From Dehalococcoidia bacterium (GTDB taxonomy: Bacteria > Chloroflexota > Dehalococcoidia > Bin125): a stretch of DNA of 64,000 nucleotides. How positions within the stretch are numbered: position 1 is the first letter of the stretch; each line of letters starts with the position of its first letter. Below the pieces are notes generated by a model. It made no database searches. It saw only the letters and a list, made by a program, of their open reading frames with translations, and was not told the origin of the DNA. This document shows, piece by piece, positions 18,105 through 25,553 of this stretch. Made by a program: the position numbers and the translations under genes. The stretch spans positions 310,001-374,000 of the forward strand of contig JAJDTU010000001.1 of the NCBI GenBank assembly GCA_022826965.1, in the 5' to 3' direction.

Positions 18105-18370
18105 CTGTGGGCCCGGAGGGAGCCGCCGCCGATGCTGGCGATCGCGCGGTAGCCGATCCGCAGCAGCCAGACATTGAGCGCGTCCGGCTGACGCTCGCGC
18201 AGGCGCACCATTGCGTCAAGCTCGTTCCCGGCGAGGGTCCAGTTCCCGCTTTCGACATCGATGGCGACGAACGCTCCGTCGTGGACGTCCTCAACCTGCG
18301 CGCGGATGTCGCGCTCGTAGATGCGGTCGCCGAGGCGGGCGATCTCGTCGGCGGGACGGCGCGCGGTCAT
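18101..18370 (-). CDS. Small protein paired with the aspartic protease-like protein
   Basis: An 89-residue protein. ATG 18370 is preferred over an upstream in-frame ATG because a GAGGAG site lies 7 bp before it. The sequence runs from a helical, charged N-terminus (ADEIARLGDRIYERDIRAQVE) through an apparent beta-rich part (GAFVAIDVESGNWTLAGNELDAM) to LNVWLLRIGYRAIASIGG. Looks like the conserved partner often found before small clan AA protease genes. Function unknown; an antitoxin-like or substrate/regulator role is inference. Confidence 0.65.
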   Translation of the reverse strand: MTARRPADEIARLGDRIYERDIRAQVEDVHDGAFVAIDVESGNWTLAGNELDAMVRLRERQPDALNVWLLRIGYRAIASIGGGSLRAHR

Positions 18371-18700
18371 CGGCGGTCTCCTCAAGCCAAGCTCGGGATC
18401 TCAGGATAGCGAGGCTGTGGAGGTACCTGTGTATGCCATCCCGGCGAAGGCGGAGGGGGCCCTCACCCCAGCCCCCCGCATCAAGTGCGGGGCAGGCTTC
18501 TCCCTCGGGGAGAGGGGGCCGAAACGGGGGGAGCGGAAGGGAGCCCCCCTCTGCCTTCGGCATCTCCCCCCCACCTGACGGCGGGGGGAGAGGGGAACGA
18601 GGGCTCGGACGTTGCATCGCCGGTACGTGGGTTGTGGGGGTATCCTGCTCATGTTGTGCTTTGGACGGCTCCGAGTTTCCGCGACAGGTTGAGGTAACCG
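18371..18700. repeat. Intergenic region with palindromic interspersed repeat, copy 2
   Basis: From about 18455 to 18605 a second copy of the repeat seen at 17530-17690, in the same orientation: CCCTCACCCC, CCCCGCATCAAGTGCGGGGC, GGGGAGAGGGGGCC, CCCCCCTCTGCCTTCGGCAT, and the inverted CTCCCCCCC/GGCGGGGGGAG end. The remaining bases up to the ABC gene at 18701 carry a GGTTGAGG-like ribosome site and no other gene. Confidence 0.75.
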
Positions 18701-19645
18701 ATGACGACCAATGCGGCGGTTCCGCCGATTCGTCCGGACGAGATGCTGGCCGAGCAGCACGTTATTTGCCGCGACCTGTTCAAGATCTACAAGATTGCCG
18801 ACCTTGAGGTGGTGGCGCTGCGCGGGCTCGATCTGACCGTCGGGCGGGGCGAGGTGCTGGCGATCGTCGGCGCGTCCGGATCGGGCAAGTCGACGCTGCT
18901 CAACGTGCTTGCCGGGCTCGACGTGCCCTCGGCCGGCCAGGCCTACGTGAACAAGGCCGACCTGCTGGCGCTGACTGAACAGGAACTGGTCGACTACCGG
19001 CGCGAAGAGGTCGGATTCGTCTGGCAGCAGACCGGACGCAACCTGATCCCGTACCTGAACGCGCAGCAGAACATTGAAGTGCCGATGATCCTCGCCGGGC
19101 GTTCGCGCAAGCACGCGCGGGAGCGGGCGATGCAGTTGCTGCAGGCGGTCCAACTCCTGGACAAACGCAAGCAGCGCCCGGACCAGCTCTCGGGCGGGGA
19201 GCAGCAGCGGGTGTCGATCGGCGTTGCCCTGGCCAACGATCCTCCGCTGCTGCTGGCCGATGAACCGACCGGTGAGTTGGACACGCACACCTCGGAGGAG
19301 ATTTTCCACCTCTTCCGCAGTCTCTCGAATCAGTTCGGGCTGACGATCATCATCGTCACCCACGACCCGGCGATCGCGGCGCGCGTCGACCGCGTCGTGG
19401 CGATTCGCGACGGCACGATTGCGACCGAGACGGTGCGGCGGGTGGAGAATCCGGGCACGGAGATCGCCGAGGTCGTGCACGAAGAGTTCGCCGTGGTTGA
19501 CGGCGCCGGCCGACTGCAGATTCCCAAACCGCTGCTCGACCAGGTCGCCCTGGGCCGGCGCGCCTACGTCGATTCGAGGGACGGTCGGATTGTGATCACC
19601 CCGGCCCACGAGGCCGATGCCGGAGATGAAGAGGCCGAGCGATGA
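18701..19645 (+). CDS. ABC transporter ATP-binding protein (MacB/LolD type) with AbrB-like tail
   Basis: A 314-residue ATPase. Core: Walker A GASGSGKST (57-65), signature LSGGEQQRVSIG, Walker B LLLADEPTGELD, and the H-loop IVTHDP, all typical of the MacB/LolD/FtsE group. The C-terminal part (about 262-302), with FAVVDGAGRLQIPKPLLDQV, RRAYVDSRDGRIVITP, resembles a SpoVT/AbrB swapped-hairpin domain, normally a DNA-binding or dimerisation unit. The next ATPase gene starts within its last codons (4-bp overlap). MacB-type ATPases pair with FtsX-like permeases, but none is encoded next to these genes. Confidence 0.87.
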   Translation: MTTNAAVPPIRPDEMLAEQHVICRDLFKIYKIADLEVVALRGLDLTVGRGEVLAIVGASGSGKSTLLNVLAGLDVPSAGQAYVNKADLLALTEQELVDYRREEVGFVWQQTGRNLIPYLNAQQNIEVPMILAGRSRKHARERAMQLLQAVQLLDKRKQRPDQLSGGEQQRVSIGVALANDPPLLLADEPTGELDTHTSEEIFHLFRSLSNQFGLTIIIVTHDPAIAARVDRVVAIRDGTIATETVRRVENPGTEIAEVVHEEFAVVDGAGRLQIPKPLLDQVALGRRAYVDSRDGRIVITPAHEADAGDEEAER

Positions 19646-20766
19646 CCACCGTCCGCACGATTAACGGCGTCACGGCCCGCGGCGAGCAGGACCTCGTCGT
19701 TGATGTCCACAACGTTTCGCGCCGGTTCGTGGTCGGCGGCGAGGAGATCTGGGCTGTCCGCGATGTCTCGCTGCAGGTCGCGCCGGGCGAGTTCGTGGCC
19801 TTGATTGGTCGATCGGGCTCGGGTAAGACCACGTTGCTCAACCTGATCGCGGGGCTCGATGCGCCGACCTCGGGCCACGTCATGATCGACGGCGAGAACA
19901 TCACCGAGTATTCCGAGCGCCAGTTGACGCAACTCCGGCGCCATCGGGTGGGCTTCGTCTTCCAGTCGTTCGGCCTGCTGCCCTTGCTTTCGGCGTACGA
20001 GAACGTCGAGCTCTCACTCAGGATCGCCGGCGCGGGCATCCGCGAGCGGCGTCGACGCGCGGACGAGTTGCTGGAAGCGGTTGGGCTCGCCGGCCGCGCG
20101 CGGCACCGCCCGTACGAACTGTCCGGCGGCGAGCAGCAGCGGGTGGCGATCGCCCGGGCGCTGGCCAACTCGCCGGCGCTGATTCTCGCGGACGAGCCGA
20201 CGGGTGAATTGGACTCGACGACCGCCGTCTCGATCTTCCGCCTGTTGCACGACCTTGTGGTCGAGCAGGGCGTCACGATCATCACGACGACCCACGACCG
20301 CACGGTGATGGAGCTGGTGCCTCGGGTCGAAGAGATGAAGGATGGGCGGCTGCTGGAGCCAGATGAGCAGGAACTGTTCCGCTACACCGTTCGGGACGAG
20401 CGATCACGTTTCGCCGCTGAACTGCCGACCGATGTGCAGGACGAGGTCTCGGCCGTCCGTACGCACGCGGCCGACTTCGCTCCGACGATGGATGAGCGGA
20501 TCGCCGCCGAGCGCGCCGCTCACCCCGAGCTGAGCGAAGAACAGGCGCGCCAGGTCTTCGGCGGCGCTCGCAGCGCGCCGCCGGAGCCCGAACCGGAGCC
20601 GGTTGGCGCCGCGGCCGCGACGCAGGCCGAGGAATCCGGCGATGACGCCGACGGCATCTGGCGACCAGAGATTCCGGAGGTGGAGGCGCCGTCCGAGGAC
20701 GAAGCAACCTTCGCTCCGCCCGCCGGAGTCGAGCGCCCAACCTGGGCCCGGCCGCGCGACGAGTGA
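19642..20766 (+). CDS. ABC transporter ATP-binding protein (MacB/LolD type) with acidic C-terminal extension
   Basis: A 374-residue ATPase: Walker A GRSGSGKTT (56-64), Q-loop FVFQSFGLLPLLSAYENVE, signature LSGGEQQRVAIARAL, Walker B LILADEPTGELDSTT and TTTHD. After the ABC core (to about residue 240) come roughly 130 residues rich in Glu, Pro and Ala (for example PPEPEPEPVGAAAATQAEE), probably disordered. The ATG overlaps the stop of the previous ATPase, so the two form a coupled pair, perhaps a heterodimer serving a permease encoded elsewhere. Its 3' end nearly abuts the convergent lipoprotein gene. Confidence 0.87.
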   Translation: MTTVRTINGVTARGEQDLVVDVHNVSRRFVVGGEEIWAVRDVSLQVAPGEFVALIGRSGSGKTTLLNLIAGLDAPTSGHVMIDGENITEYSERQLTQLRRHRVGFVFQSFGLLPLLSAYENVELSLRIAGAGIRERRRRADELLEAVGLAGRARHRPYELSGGEQQRVAIARALANSPALILADEPTGELDSTTAVSIFRLLHDLVVEQGVTIITTTHDRTVMELVPRVEEMKDGRLLEPDEQELFRYTVRDERSRFAAELPTDVQDEVSAVRTHAADFAPTMDERIAAERAAHPELSEEQARQVFGGARSAPPEPEPEPVGAAAATQAEESGDDADGIWRPEIPEVEAPSEDEATFAPPAGVERPTWARPRDE

Positions 20767-20769
20767 ACG

Positions 20770-21609
20770 TCAGGGTTCGGTTTCGATCCTGGTCAGGATG
20801 AATCGGCGCGGCTGCTGATCCCAGCGCACCAGTCGGTGCGGCGGGTCGATCTCGTACCAGGCTCGCGAAACCTCGACGCCCGGGGTCGCGACGACCTGCC
20901 AGACCACCACGTCGCCCTGCGGTCCGCGCAGAGTGTCCTGTCCGCGCACAGCGACCTGGACCAGCTGGCTGCGCCGCTGGACGACGTTGACGGAGCGGTA
21001 GGTGAGCTCGAGGTCCTGTTCGAAGGCCAGCGTCCGCCAGAGCCAGGCGGACGAGTCGTTGTCGAAGGCGAACACGCCCGCCTCGACGGTCTCTCCGGTG
21101 ATCTCGCCGTCGTCATTGAGGACGATGTCGGCGGAGACCTCGCCGTCGGAGTTGATCCGGTAATCGGCTTCGGCGGTGACGGTCTTCTCGGACGACACGG
21201 CGCGGCGTTCGTAGCGAATGGGTCGCAGGGATTCGTCCTCGACCCAGACGGTGACGTTGTCGGTGACGACTTCGCCGGACTCGGTGTCGAGGCGGAAGCG
21301 CAGCGAGACCTGGTAGAGATCCTCCTGGCGGATGGTCTCCAGCACGAGCGTGCCACGCTTGACGTCGGTCTGGTCGAGGATGTCGTAGTGGAGGCGCTCG
21401 AAGTCGGGCCAGGCAATTTGGGCGACGGGGTTCTCGGGGTCGTCGAAGTTGCTCTCGGAGCCGCAGGCGGCGGCGAGCGCTGCAAGCAGTCCGACGGCGA
21501 CAAGCAACGTCAGCAGACGAACGGGTCCCCGCACTAAAGCGTAGGCGCGAGCGGGTCCCCGCTCGGGGGCGGGGACGGGGAGACTCGAGTCGGTCTGAGT
21601 GACGTTCAC
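20770..21609 (-). CDS. Lipoprotein, unknown
   Basis: A 279-residue secreted lipoprotein. A signal of about 48 residues ends in lipobox AAAC. The mature part is predicted mostly beta (VSLRFRLDTESGEVVTDNVTVWVEDESLRPIRYERR; DYRINSDGEVSADIVLNDDGEI), reminiscent of DUF3108/LolA-like lipid-handling folds but not clearly assigned. The GTG start overlaps the end of the threonine aldolase gene by 4 bp (21606-21609). Part of the signal region (about 21545-21580) coincides with a repeat also seen near 34308. Confidence 0.7.
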   Translation of the reverse strand: MNVTQTDSSLPVPAPERGPARAYALVRGPVRLLTLLVAVGLLAALAAACGSESNFDDPENPVAQIAWPDFERLHYDILDQTDVKRGTLVLETIRQEDLYQVSLRFRLDTESGEVVTDNVTVWVEDESLRPIRYERRAVSSEKTVTAEADYRINSDGEVSADIVLNDDGEITGETVEAGVFAFDNDSSAWLWRTLAFEQDLELTYRSVNVVQRRSQLVQVAVRGQDTLRGPQGDVVVWQVVATPGVEVSRAWYEIDPPHRLVRWDQQPRRFILTRIETEP

Positions 21610-22691
21610 GCGGCGGGGCCGACCTCGGCCTCAGCCATGCGGCGCAGCGCCTCGGCGCAGTCTTCGCTGGACAGGTCGGCGTGGGTGACGAGTCGGATTT
21701 TGGCTCGGTCCGGGGTCGTGACCAGCACACCGATCTGCTTGAGTTGGGCCTGGAGCTTCGGCGAGGGCGTTGGGTCGTTGGACGTGTCGAGCTGGACGAT
21801 GACGATGTTGGTCTGGACGCTCTCGGGGTTGATGTTGAAGCCGAGCTCGGCGAGACCGCGCGCGAGCTGACGCGCGTTGGCGTGGTCGTCGTGGAGGCGG
21901 TCGACCATCTGATCGAGCGCGACGAGTCCGGCGGCGGCGATGATTCCGGCCTGGCGCATGCCGCCGCCGACCAGCTTGCGGGTGCGGCGGGCCTCGGCGA
22001 TGAACGCCTCGTCGCCGCAGATCAGGGAGCCGACGGGTGCGCCGAGTCCCTTGGAGAGGCAAAAGGCGACGCTGTCGGCGGGGCCGGCCAGCTCGGCGAC
22101 GCTGTGTCCGGACGCGGCGGCGGCGTTGAAGATGCGCGCGCCGTCGAGGTGGACGCGCAGACCGTGTTCGCGGGCGGCGTCGGCGATCTCCTGCGTCCGC
22201 TCGAGTGAGACGACCGTGCCGCCGCAGAAGTTGTGGGTGTTTTCGAGGGCGAGCAGCGTCGTGCGCGGTTGGTGCATGTCGTCGGGGCGGACGGCGGCGG
22301 GAATGAGTTCGGGGTCGAGTCCGCCGTCGGGCTGGTTGGGCAGGGTGGTGGCGAGGACGCCGCCGAGGCGGGAAACGCCGCCGGCCTCGGCGCGGACGAT
22401 GTGGGCGCGGTCGCCGACGAGGAGCTCGTCGCCGGCGCGGGTCTGGGAGAGCAGCGAGACAAGGTTGGCCATCGTGCCGCTGGAGACGAACAGTGCGGCG
22501 TCCTTGCCGGTGCGCTCGGCTGCGGTCTCTTCGAGCTTCGTGATTGTCGGATCCTCGCCGAAGACGTCGTCCCCGACCTCGGCTTCGAACATCGCCTCGC
22601 GCATGGCGGGCGTCGGGCGGGTCACGGTGTCGGAGCGCAGATCGATCAGCGGCAACTTGGAGTTCTGCTCGAGGTTGTGTTGGGCGGTCAC
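21606..22691 (-). CDS. ltaE: Low-specificity L-threonine aldolase family
   Basis: A 361-residue fold-type I PLP enzyme cleaving L-threonine or allo-threonine to glycine and acetaldehyde. Motifs are IDLRSDTVTRPTPAMREAM (16-34), VGDDVFGEDPT, the stacking segment ENTHNFCGGTV, HLDGARIFNA (191-200) and the PLP lysine in CLSKGLGAPVGS (Lys214). GTG start at 22691, overlapping the upstream gene by 4 bp (GTGA), and overlapping the lipoprotein gene at its stop, so it lies in a coupled three-gene operon. Other beta-hydroxy amino acids are possible substrates. Confidence 0.9.
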   Translation of the reverse strand: MTAQHNLEQNSKLPLIDLRSDTVTRPTPAMREAMFEAEVGDDVFGEDPTITKLEETAAERTGKDAALFVSSGTMANLVSLLSQTRAGDELLVGDRAHIVRAEAGGVSRLGGVLATTLPNQPDGGLDPELIPAAVRPDDMHQPRTTLLALENTHNFCGGTVVSLERTQEIADAAREHGLRVHLDGARIFNAAAASGHSVAELAGPADSVAFCLSKGLGAPVGSLICGDEAFIAEARRTRKLVGGGMRQAGIIAAAGLVALDQMVDRLHDDHANARQLARGLAELGFNINPESVQTNIVIVQLDTSNDPTPSPKLQAQLKQIGVLVTTPDRAKIRLVTHADLSSEDCAEALRRMAEAEVGPAA

Positions 22692-23134
22692 TCGGCGGGT
22701 CCGTTCGATCGTTCCCAGATGGTGCGGAAGCCCTCACCGCCGGTGATGGCGGCGATGGTGACGGCGCGTTCGCCATCGAGGAGTTGTTGTTGGATGCTCT
22801 GGATGTGGTCGGGATCGGCGCCGAGGCTGATGAGGCGCTCGGCGATCTTCTCCCAGATGCCGGACTCGTCGAAGGCTCGGATGGCGCGGGGCCAGGGGAA
22901 AGAAAGAATGCGCTCGGGGAGCGGGAGCTTGGGGCGCAGCGACTTGAGGTGGCGGAAGCGCTCCTCGGCGGAGTTGACGCGGTCGACGAGCTGGATGATG
23001 GGCAGATCGGGCGGGTCGGCGCGGAAGTCGACGAGCAGGCGGGGTTCGAGCACTTCGAAGCGCACGATCAGGACGGCGGCGCGGTCGATCACGCGCAGGA
23101 TTTCGTCCAGGTCGACGCCGTAGTCGTCGCTCAT
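22688..23134 (-). CDS. Conserved-looking hypothetical protein
   Basis: A 148-residue soluble protein of mixed alpha/beta composition with no recognised motif. Notable runs are AAVLIVRFEVLEPRLLVDF and RFRHLKSLRPKLPLPERI. It starts at ATG 23134 and its stop overlaps the ltaE start (GTGA), so it is co-translated with ltaE. Coupling and codon pattern support a real gene. Function unknown. Confidence 0.65.
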   Translation of the reverse strand: MSDDYGVDLDEILRVIDRAAVLIVRFEVLEPRLLVDFRADPPDLPIIQLVDRVNSAEERFRHLKSLRPKLPLPERILSFPWPRAIRAFDESGIWEKIAERLISLGADPDHIQSIQQQLLDGERAVTIAAITGGEGFRTIWERSNGPAE

Positions 23135-23187
23135 TGAACTTTCCAGCCGCTGCCCGTCGAAGCGCCGAGCCGGGCCGGCGCCCCCCT

Positions 23188-23520
23188 TCAGTCCCTACGG
23201 GACAGCTTCCCCCCAGAGGGGGGAAGCGGGGCCTCCTGGGCGGAGCCCGCCGCTGACCCTGAGTCTATGGACGCTTCGGGAGAGCGTCCAATCGTGCGGC
23301 CGGTAGGGGCGGGCGGCAGTGCGCCGATGCCGAGGAGGGCGTCTCGGGCGGCGTCGTAGCGCTGTTTGGCGCGGGCTTCGCGGTTGAGCAGGCCCTTGAG
23401 TTTGGGCGGCTCGAGCGGCTCGCCGTCGAGGAAGATGTCGTGCAGTCGTTTGAGCTGCTTCTGCCAGGCGTCGTAGGCGTCGCGGTAGTCGGCCTGGCGT
23501 TGGGGGTCGACTCGGACCAT
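23188..23520 (-). CDS. Short hypothetical protein with repeat-derived C-terminus
   Basis: A 110-residue protein. The first 65 residues are helical and charged (RQADYRDAYDAWQKQLKRLHDIFL ... NREARAKQRYDAARDALLGIG). The last 35 or so (GSAQEAPLPPSGGKLSRRD end) are encoded by two GC-rich palindromes at about 23190-23230, so the original stop may have been replaced by repeat insertion. ATG 23520 has GAGGA upstream. Unknown function; likely in one transcript with the gene upstream. Confidence 0.55.
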   Translation of the reverse strand: MVRVDPQRQADYRDAYDAWQKQLKRLHDIFLDGEPLEPPKLKGLLNREARAKQRYDAARDALLGIGALPPAPTGRTIGRSPEASIDSGSAAGSAQEAPLPPSGGKLSRRD

Positions 23521-23548
23521 GGTTGTGGTGTCCTCAATCAGTACGGGT

Positions 23549-23860
23549 TCAGACGAGGTTGCGGTAGATGTTGATCTCGGCGGAGTCGAAGACCATGGCT
23601 TCGCGGACGGCGCGGCGCAGCTTGGCGAACTCCTGGTCCTGCGCGGCGAGCTCTTCGAACTGTTCGAGTTCCCTGAGGTCCTCGAACTCGGCGACGATCT
23701 CGACGGTCGAGGCCTGGCCGGTGATCGCGTCCCAAACGGAGAACTGGGCCTCGATCCCGCGTGCGGCCTGGTAGTCGAGCGCGGCTTCGACGGCGCGCAG
23801 GAATTCTCCGTGCTTGCCCGGCGCTACGCGGCCGGTGAGGACTCGTCGGAACATCGGCAT
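23549..23860 (-). CDS. Small ferredoxin-like-fold protein (NIPSNAP/ABM-like), unknown
   Basis: A 103-residue protein. The long frame continues upstream, but ATG 23860 has an AAGGGA site and fits the natural start MPMFRRVLTGRVAPGKHGEF. The pattern beta-strand, helix with EFLRAVEAALDY, STVEIVAEFEDL, and REAMVFDSAEINIYR resembles dimeric alpha/beta-barrel (NIPSNAP or ABM) domains. Role unknown. A repeat block (23885-24050) separates it from the mobA-like gene. Confidence 0.65.
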   Translation of the reverse strand: MPMFRRVLTGRVAPGKHGEFLRAVEAALDYQAARGIEAQFSVWDAITGQASTVEIVAEFEDLRELEQFEELAAQDQEFAKLRRAVREAMVFDSAEINIYRNLV

Positions 23861-23884
23861 CGGATCGTCCCTTCTGCTGTGCGG

Positions 23885-24055
23885 TCTACTCAGATGGGGC
23901 TGTGGGGGAAGCCCCCCTCTGCCTTCGGCATCTCCCCCCGCGGAGCGGGGGGAGAGGGGAAGAGGGTTGCGGCATCTCCCCCTTCGGAGCGGGAGGGAGA
24001 AAGGGAGTTGAGTATCGCTTCCCCCTGGGGAGCGGGCGGGAGAGGGGAGGTGAGG
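23885..24055. repeat. GC-rich palindromic repeat block, three units
   Basis: Contains AGCCCCCCTCTGCCTTCGGC followed by CTCCCCCCGCGGAGCGGGGGGAG, then CTCCCCCTTCGGAGCGGGAGG and a third CCCCTGGGGAGCGGGCGGGAG unit. Shares the GCCCCCCTCTGCCTTCGGCAT core with the repeats at 17530 and 18455. Overlaps the 3' end of the mobA-like gene. Confidence 0.75.
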
Positions 24056-24648
24056 ATCGCTTTCTCGACATGTTCGAGGTCTTCGGGGTGGTTGACGTTG
24101 GTGAACGATTGGAGTTGCGGGTCGTGGCGGCGGAGTTCGTCGGCTTCGAGGATGCGGTGCTCGACGAGGGGTAGGAGGGCTCGGATTCGGCCGTCGCCGT
24201 CGTCCAGCAGTTGCGTCGCCTCGGGGACGATGGAGGGTCGGTAGGCGGCGAGCAGGGGCTGGGCGACGCCGTCGATGCGGGGCATGGCGATTTCGACGCC
24301 TGCGCAGGCTGCGGCGACGGCGCAGAGGAGCTGCGGCCGGAGGAAGGGCATGTCGCAGGCGACGGCGACGGCGAGGTCGTGTTCGATCAGGGGGAGCGCG
24401 GCCTCGAGGCCGGCAAGCGGGCCGCGGTCGTGGCGGTGATCGACGGCCTCGCGCCAGGCGACGCCGGGCAGCGGCGGGAACTGCTGGTCGGGGCGCTGGG
24501 CGACGACGATGTCGTCGGTTGTGTCGGACGCGGCGAGGGCGCTCCAGTGCAGCAGGGGGCGGCCGGCAGCCTCGGTGGTGGCCTTGTCGCGGCCCAGGCG
24601 GCGTCCGAATCCACCGGCGAGGATGATGACGGAGAACGATTCTTGCAT
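23890..24648 (-). CDS. MobA-like nucleotidyltransferase (Mo cofactor guanylyl/cytidylyltransferase)
   Basis: A 252-residue protein whose first 200 residues are a MobA/MocA-type NTP transferase: N-terminal LAGGFGRRLGRDKA (10-23), DRGPLAGLEAAL, and AVACDMPFLRP for metal/NTP binding. It would attach GMP or CMP to molybdopterin. The last 50 residues (LTSPLPPAPQGEA...) are encoded by three palindromic repeat units at about 23890-24055 and are not family-like, so the gene appears to run into inserted repeats. Divergent from yqeC, 34 bp apart, which supports a role in molybdo/seleno-hydroxylase maturation. No clear Shine-Dalgarno. Confidence 0.78.
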   Translation of the reverse strand: MQESFSVIILAGGFGRRLGRDKATTEAAGRPLLHWSALAASDTTDDIVVAQRPDQQFPPLPGVAWREAVDHRHDRGPLAGLEAALPLIEHDLAVAVACDMPFLRPQLLCAVAAACAGVEIAMPRIDGVAQPLLAAYRPSIVPEATQLLDDGDGRIRALLPLVEHRILEADELRRHDPQLQSFTNVNHPEDLEHVEKAILTSPLPPAPQGEAILNSLSPSRSEGGDAATLFPSPPAPRGEMPKAEGGFPHSPI

Positions 24649-24682
24649 GGGTTGAGTTTAGGCTGCGGGCTGGAGGCGACGC

Positions 24683-25432
24683 GTGGATCTGCCGTTGCAC
24701 GAGGCGTTGGGGATTACGCGGCCGGCGGTCTTCGCAACGGTCGGCGGCGGGGGCAAGACGACGGTGCTGTTCGCGCTGGCGGCGGAGTGGGAGGCGGCTG
24801 GGGGTGAGGGCCTGACCGTGCTGACGACGACGACGAGGATGACGATCCCTCGGGAAGGGCAGACGCTGCCCTTGGCGATCGGCCGGGACGACGCCTTCCG
24901 GGCCGGGGCGCTGGACGACATCCGCTCGCGCGGGCTGTCGTCGGCCGTGGTCGGGTCGGGCCGGGGGGACCGCGAGCGGGTGCTGGCCGTCGACGCGTCC
25001 TGGCCGCGTCAGGCGGTCGACGCGGGGCTGGCCAGCCTGGTGGGGGTTGAGGCGGACGGCTCGCGGGGTCGGCCGTTCAAAGCCCCGGCCCTGCACGAGC
25101 CGATCATCCCTGAGCGGGTTGACGTGGTTGCCGCGGTGATCGGGGCCGGGGTGCTGGGTCGGCCACTGGACGAGCGGTCGGTGCATCGGCCGGAGATCGT
25201 GGCGCAGGTCGCGGGAGCGGCGATTGGGGATGAGGTGACGCCGGAGCTGGCCGCGCGGGTGTTGACGTCGGCGGAGGGCGGTCGGAAGGGGGTGCCGGAG
25301 TCGGCGGAGTTCGTGGTGCTGGTGTCGGGGGCGGGGCGGGATCTGGAGGGGTCGAGGTTGTTGGCGTCGGCGGTGGGGGGTCGGGTGGTGTTGTGGGATG
25401 TGGGGTCGGGGGTTTTGGAGGCAGTTGGGTAG
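24683..25432 (+). CDS. yqeC: YqeC-like selenium-dependent hydroxylase accessory protein
   Basis: A 249-residue protein with the YqeC N-terminus: FATVGGGGKTTVLFALAAEW (P-loop-like GGGGKTT, 21-27), VLTTTTRMTIP, VGVEADGSRGRPFKAPALHEPIIP (about 142-165) and DVVAAVIGAGVLGRPLDERSVHRPE. This family is linked by gene neighbourhood to selenium-dependent molybdenum hydroxylases. GTG 24683 has GGAGG 6 bp upstream. Divergent with the mobA-like gene, consistent with a joint role in cofactor finishing. No hydroxylase subunit lies in this window. Confidence 0.82.
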   Translation: MDLPLHEALGITRPAVFATVGGGGKTTVLFALAAEWEAAGGEGLTVLTTTTRMTIPREGQTLPLAIGRDDAFRAGALDDIRSRGLSSAVVGSGRGDRERVLAVDASWPRQAVDAGLASLVGVEADGSRGRPFKAPALHEPIIPERVDVVAAVIGAGVLGRPLDERSVHRPEIVAQVAGAAIGDEVTPELAARVLTSAEGGRKGVPESAEFVVLVSGAGRDLEGSRLLASAVGGRVVLWDVGSGVLEAVG

Positions 25433-25553
25433 GATCCCAGGCTAGGTCGCGCTCTTGGTGGCATCGGTGAAGGCTTCGAGTAGCAGGCGGCGAACTGGCT
25501 CATGCGGCGTGCCGGTGACATCACTCCTGGGTTTACAGAGATTGACCCACCAG
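25433..25553. other. Short intergenic gap with a possible gene-tail remnant
   Basis: On the minus strand a frame ending at a TAG (25442-25444) reads VTGTPHEPVRRLLLEAFTDA and resembles the tail of a protein, but has no start and is cut after about 25 residues. It may be a remnant. Nothing else seen. Confidence 0.3.

Noticed and set aside
24387-25186. Long Arg/Pro-rich minus-strand frame across mobA-like and yqeC genes
   Set aside because: Composition is that of a GC-rich shadow frame; the real minus gene in that frame is only 23549-23860.
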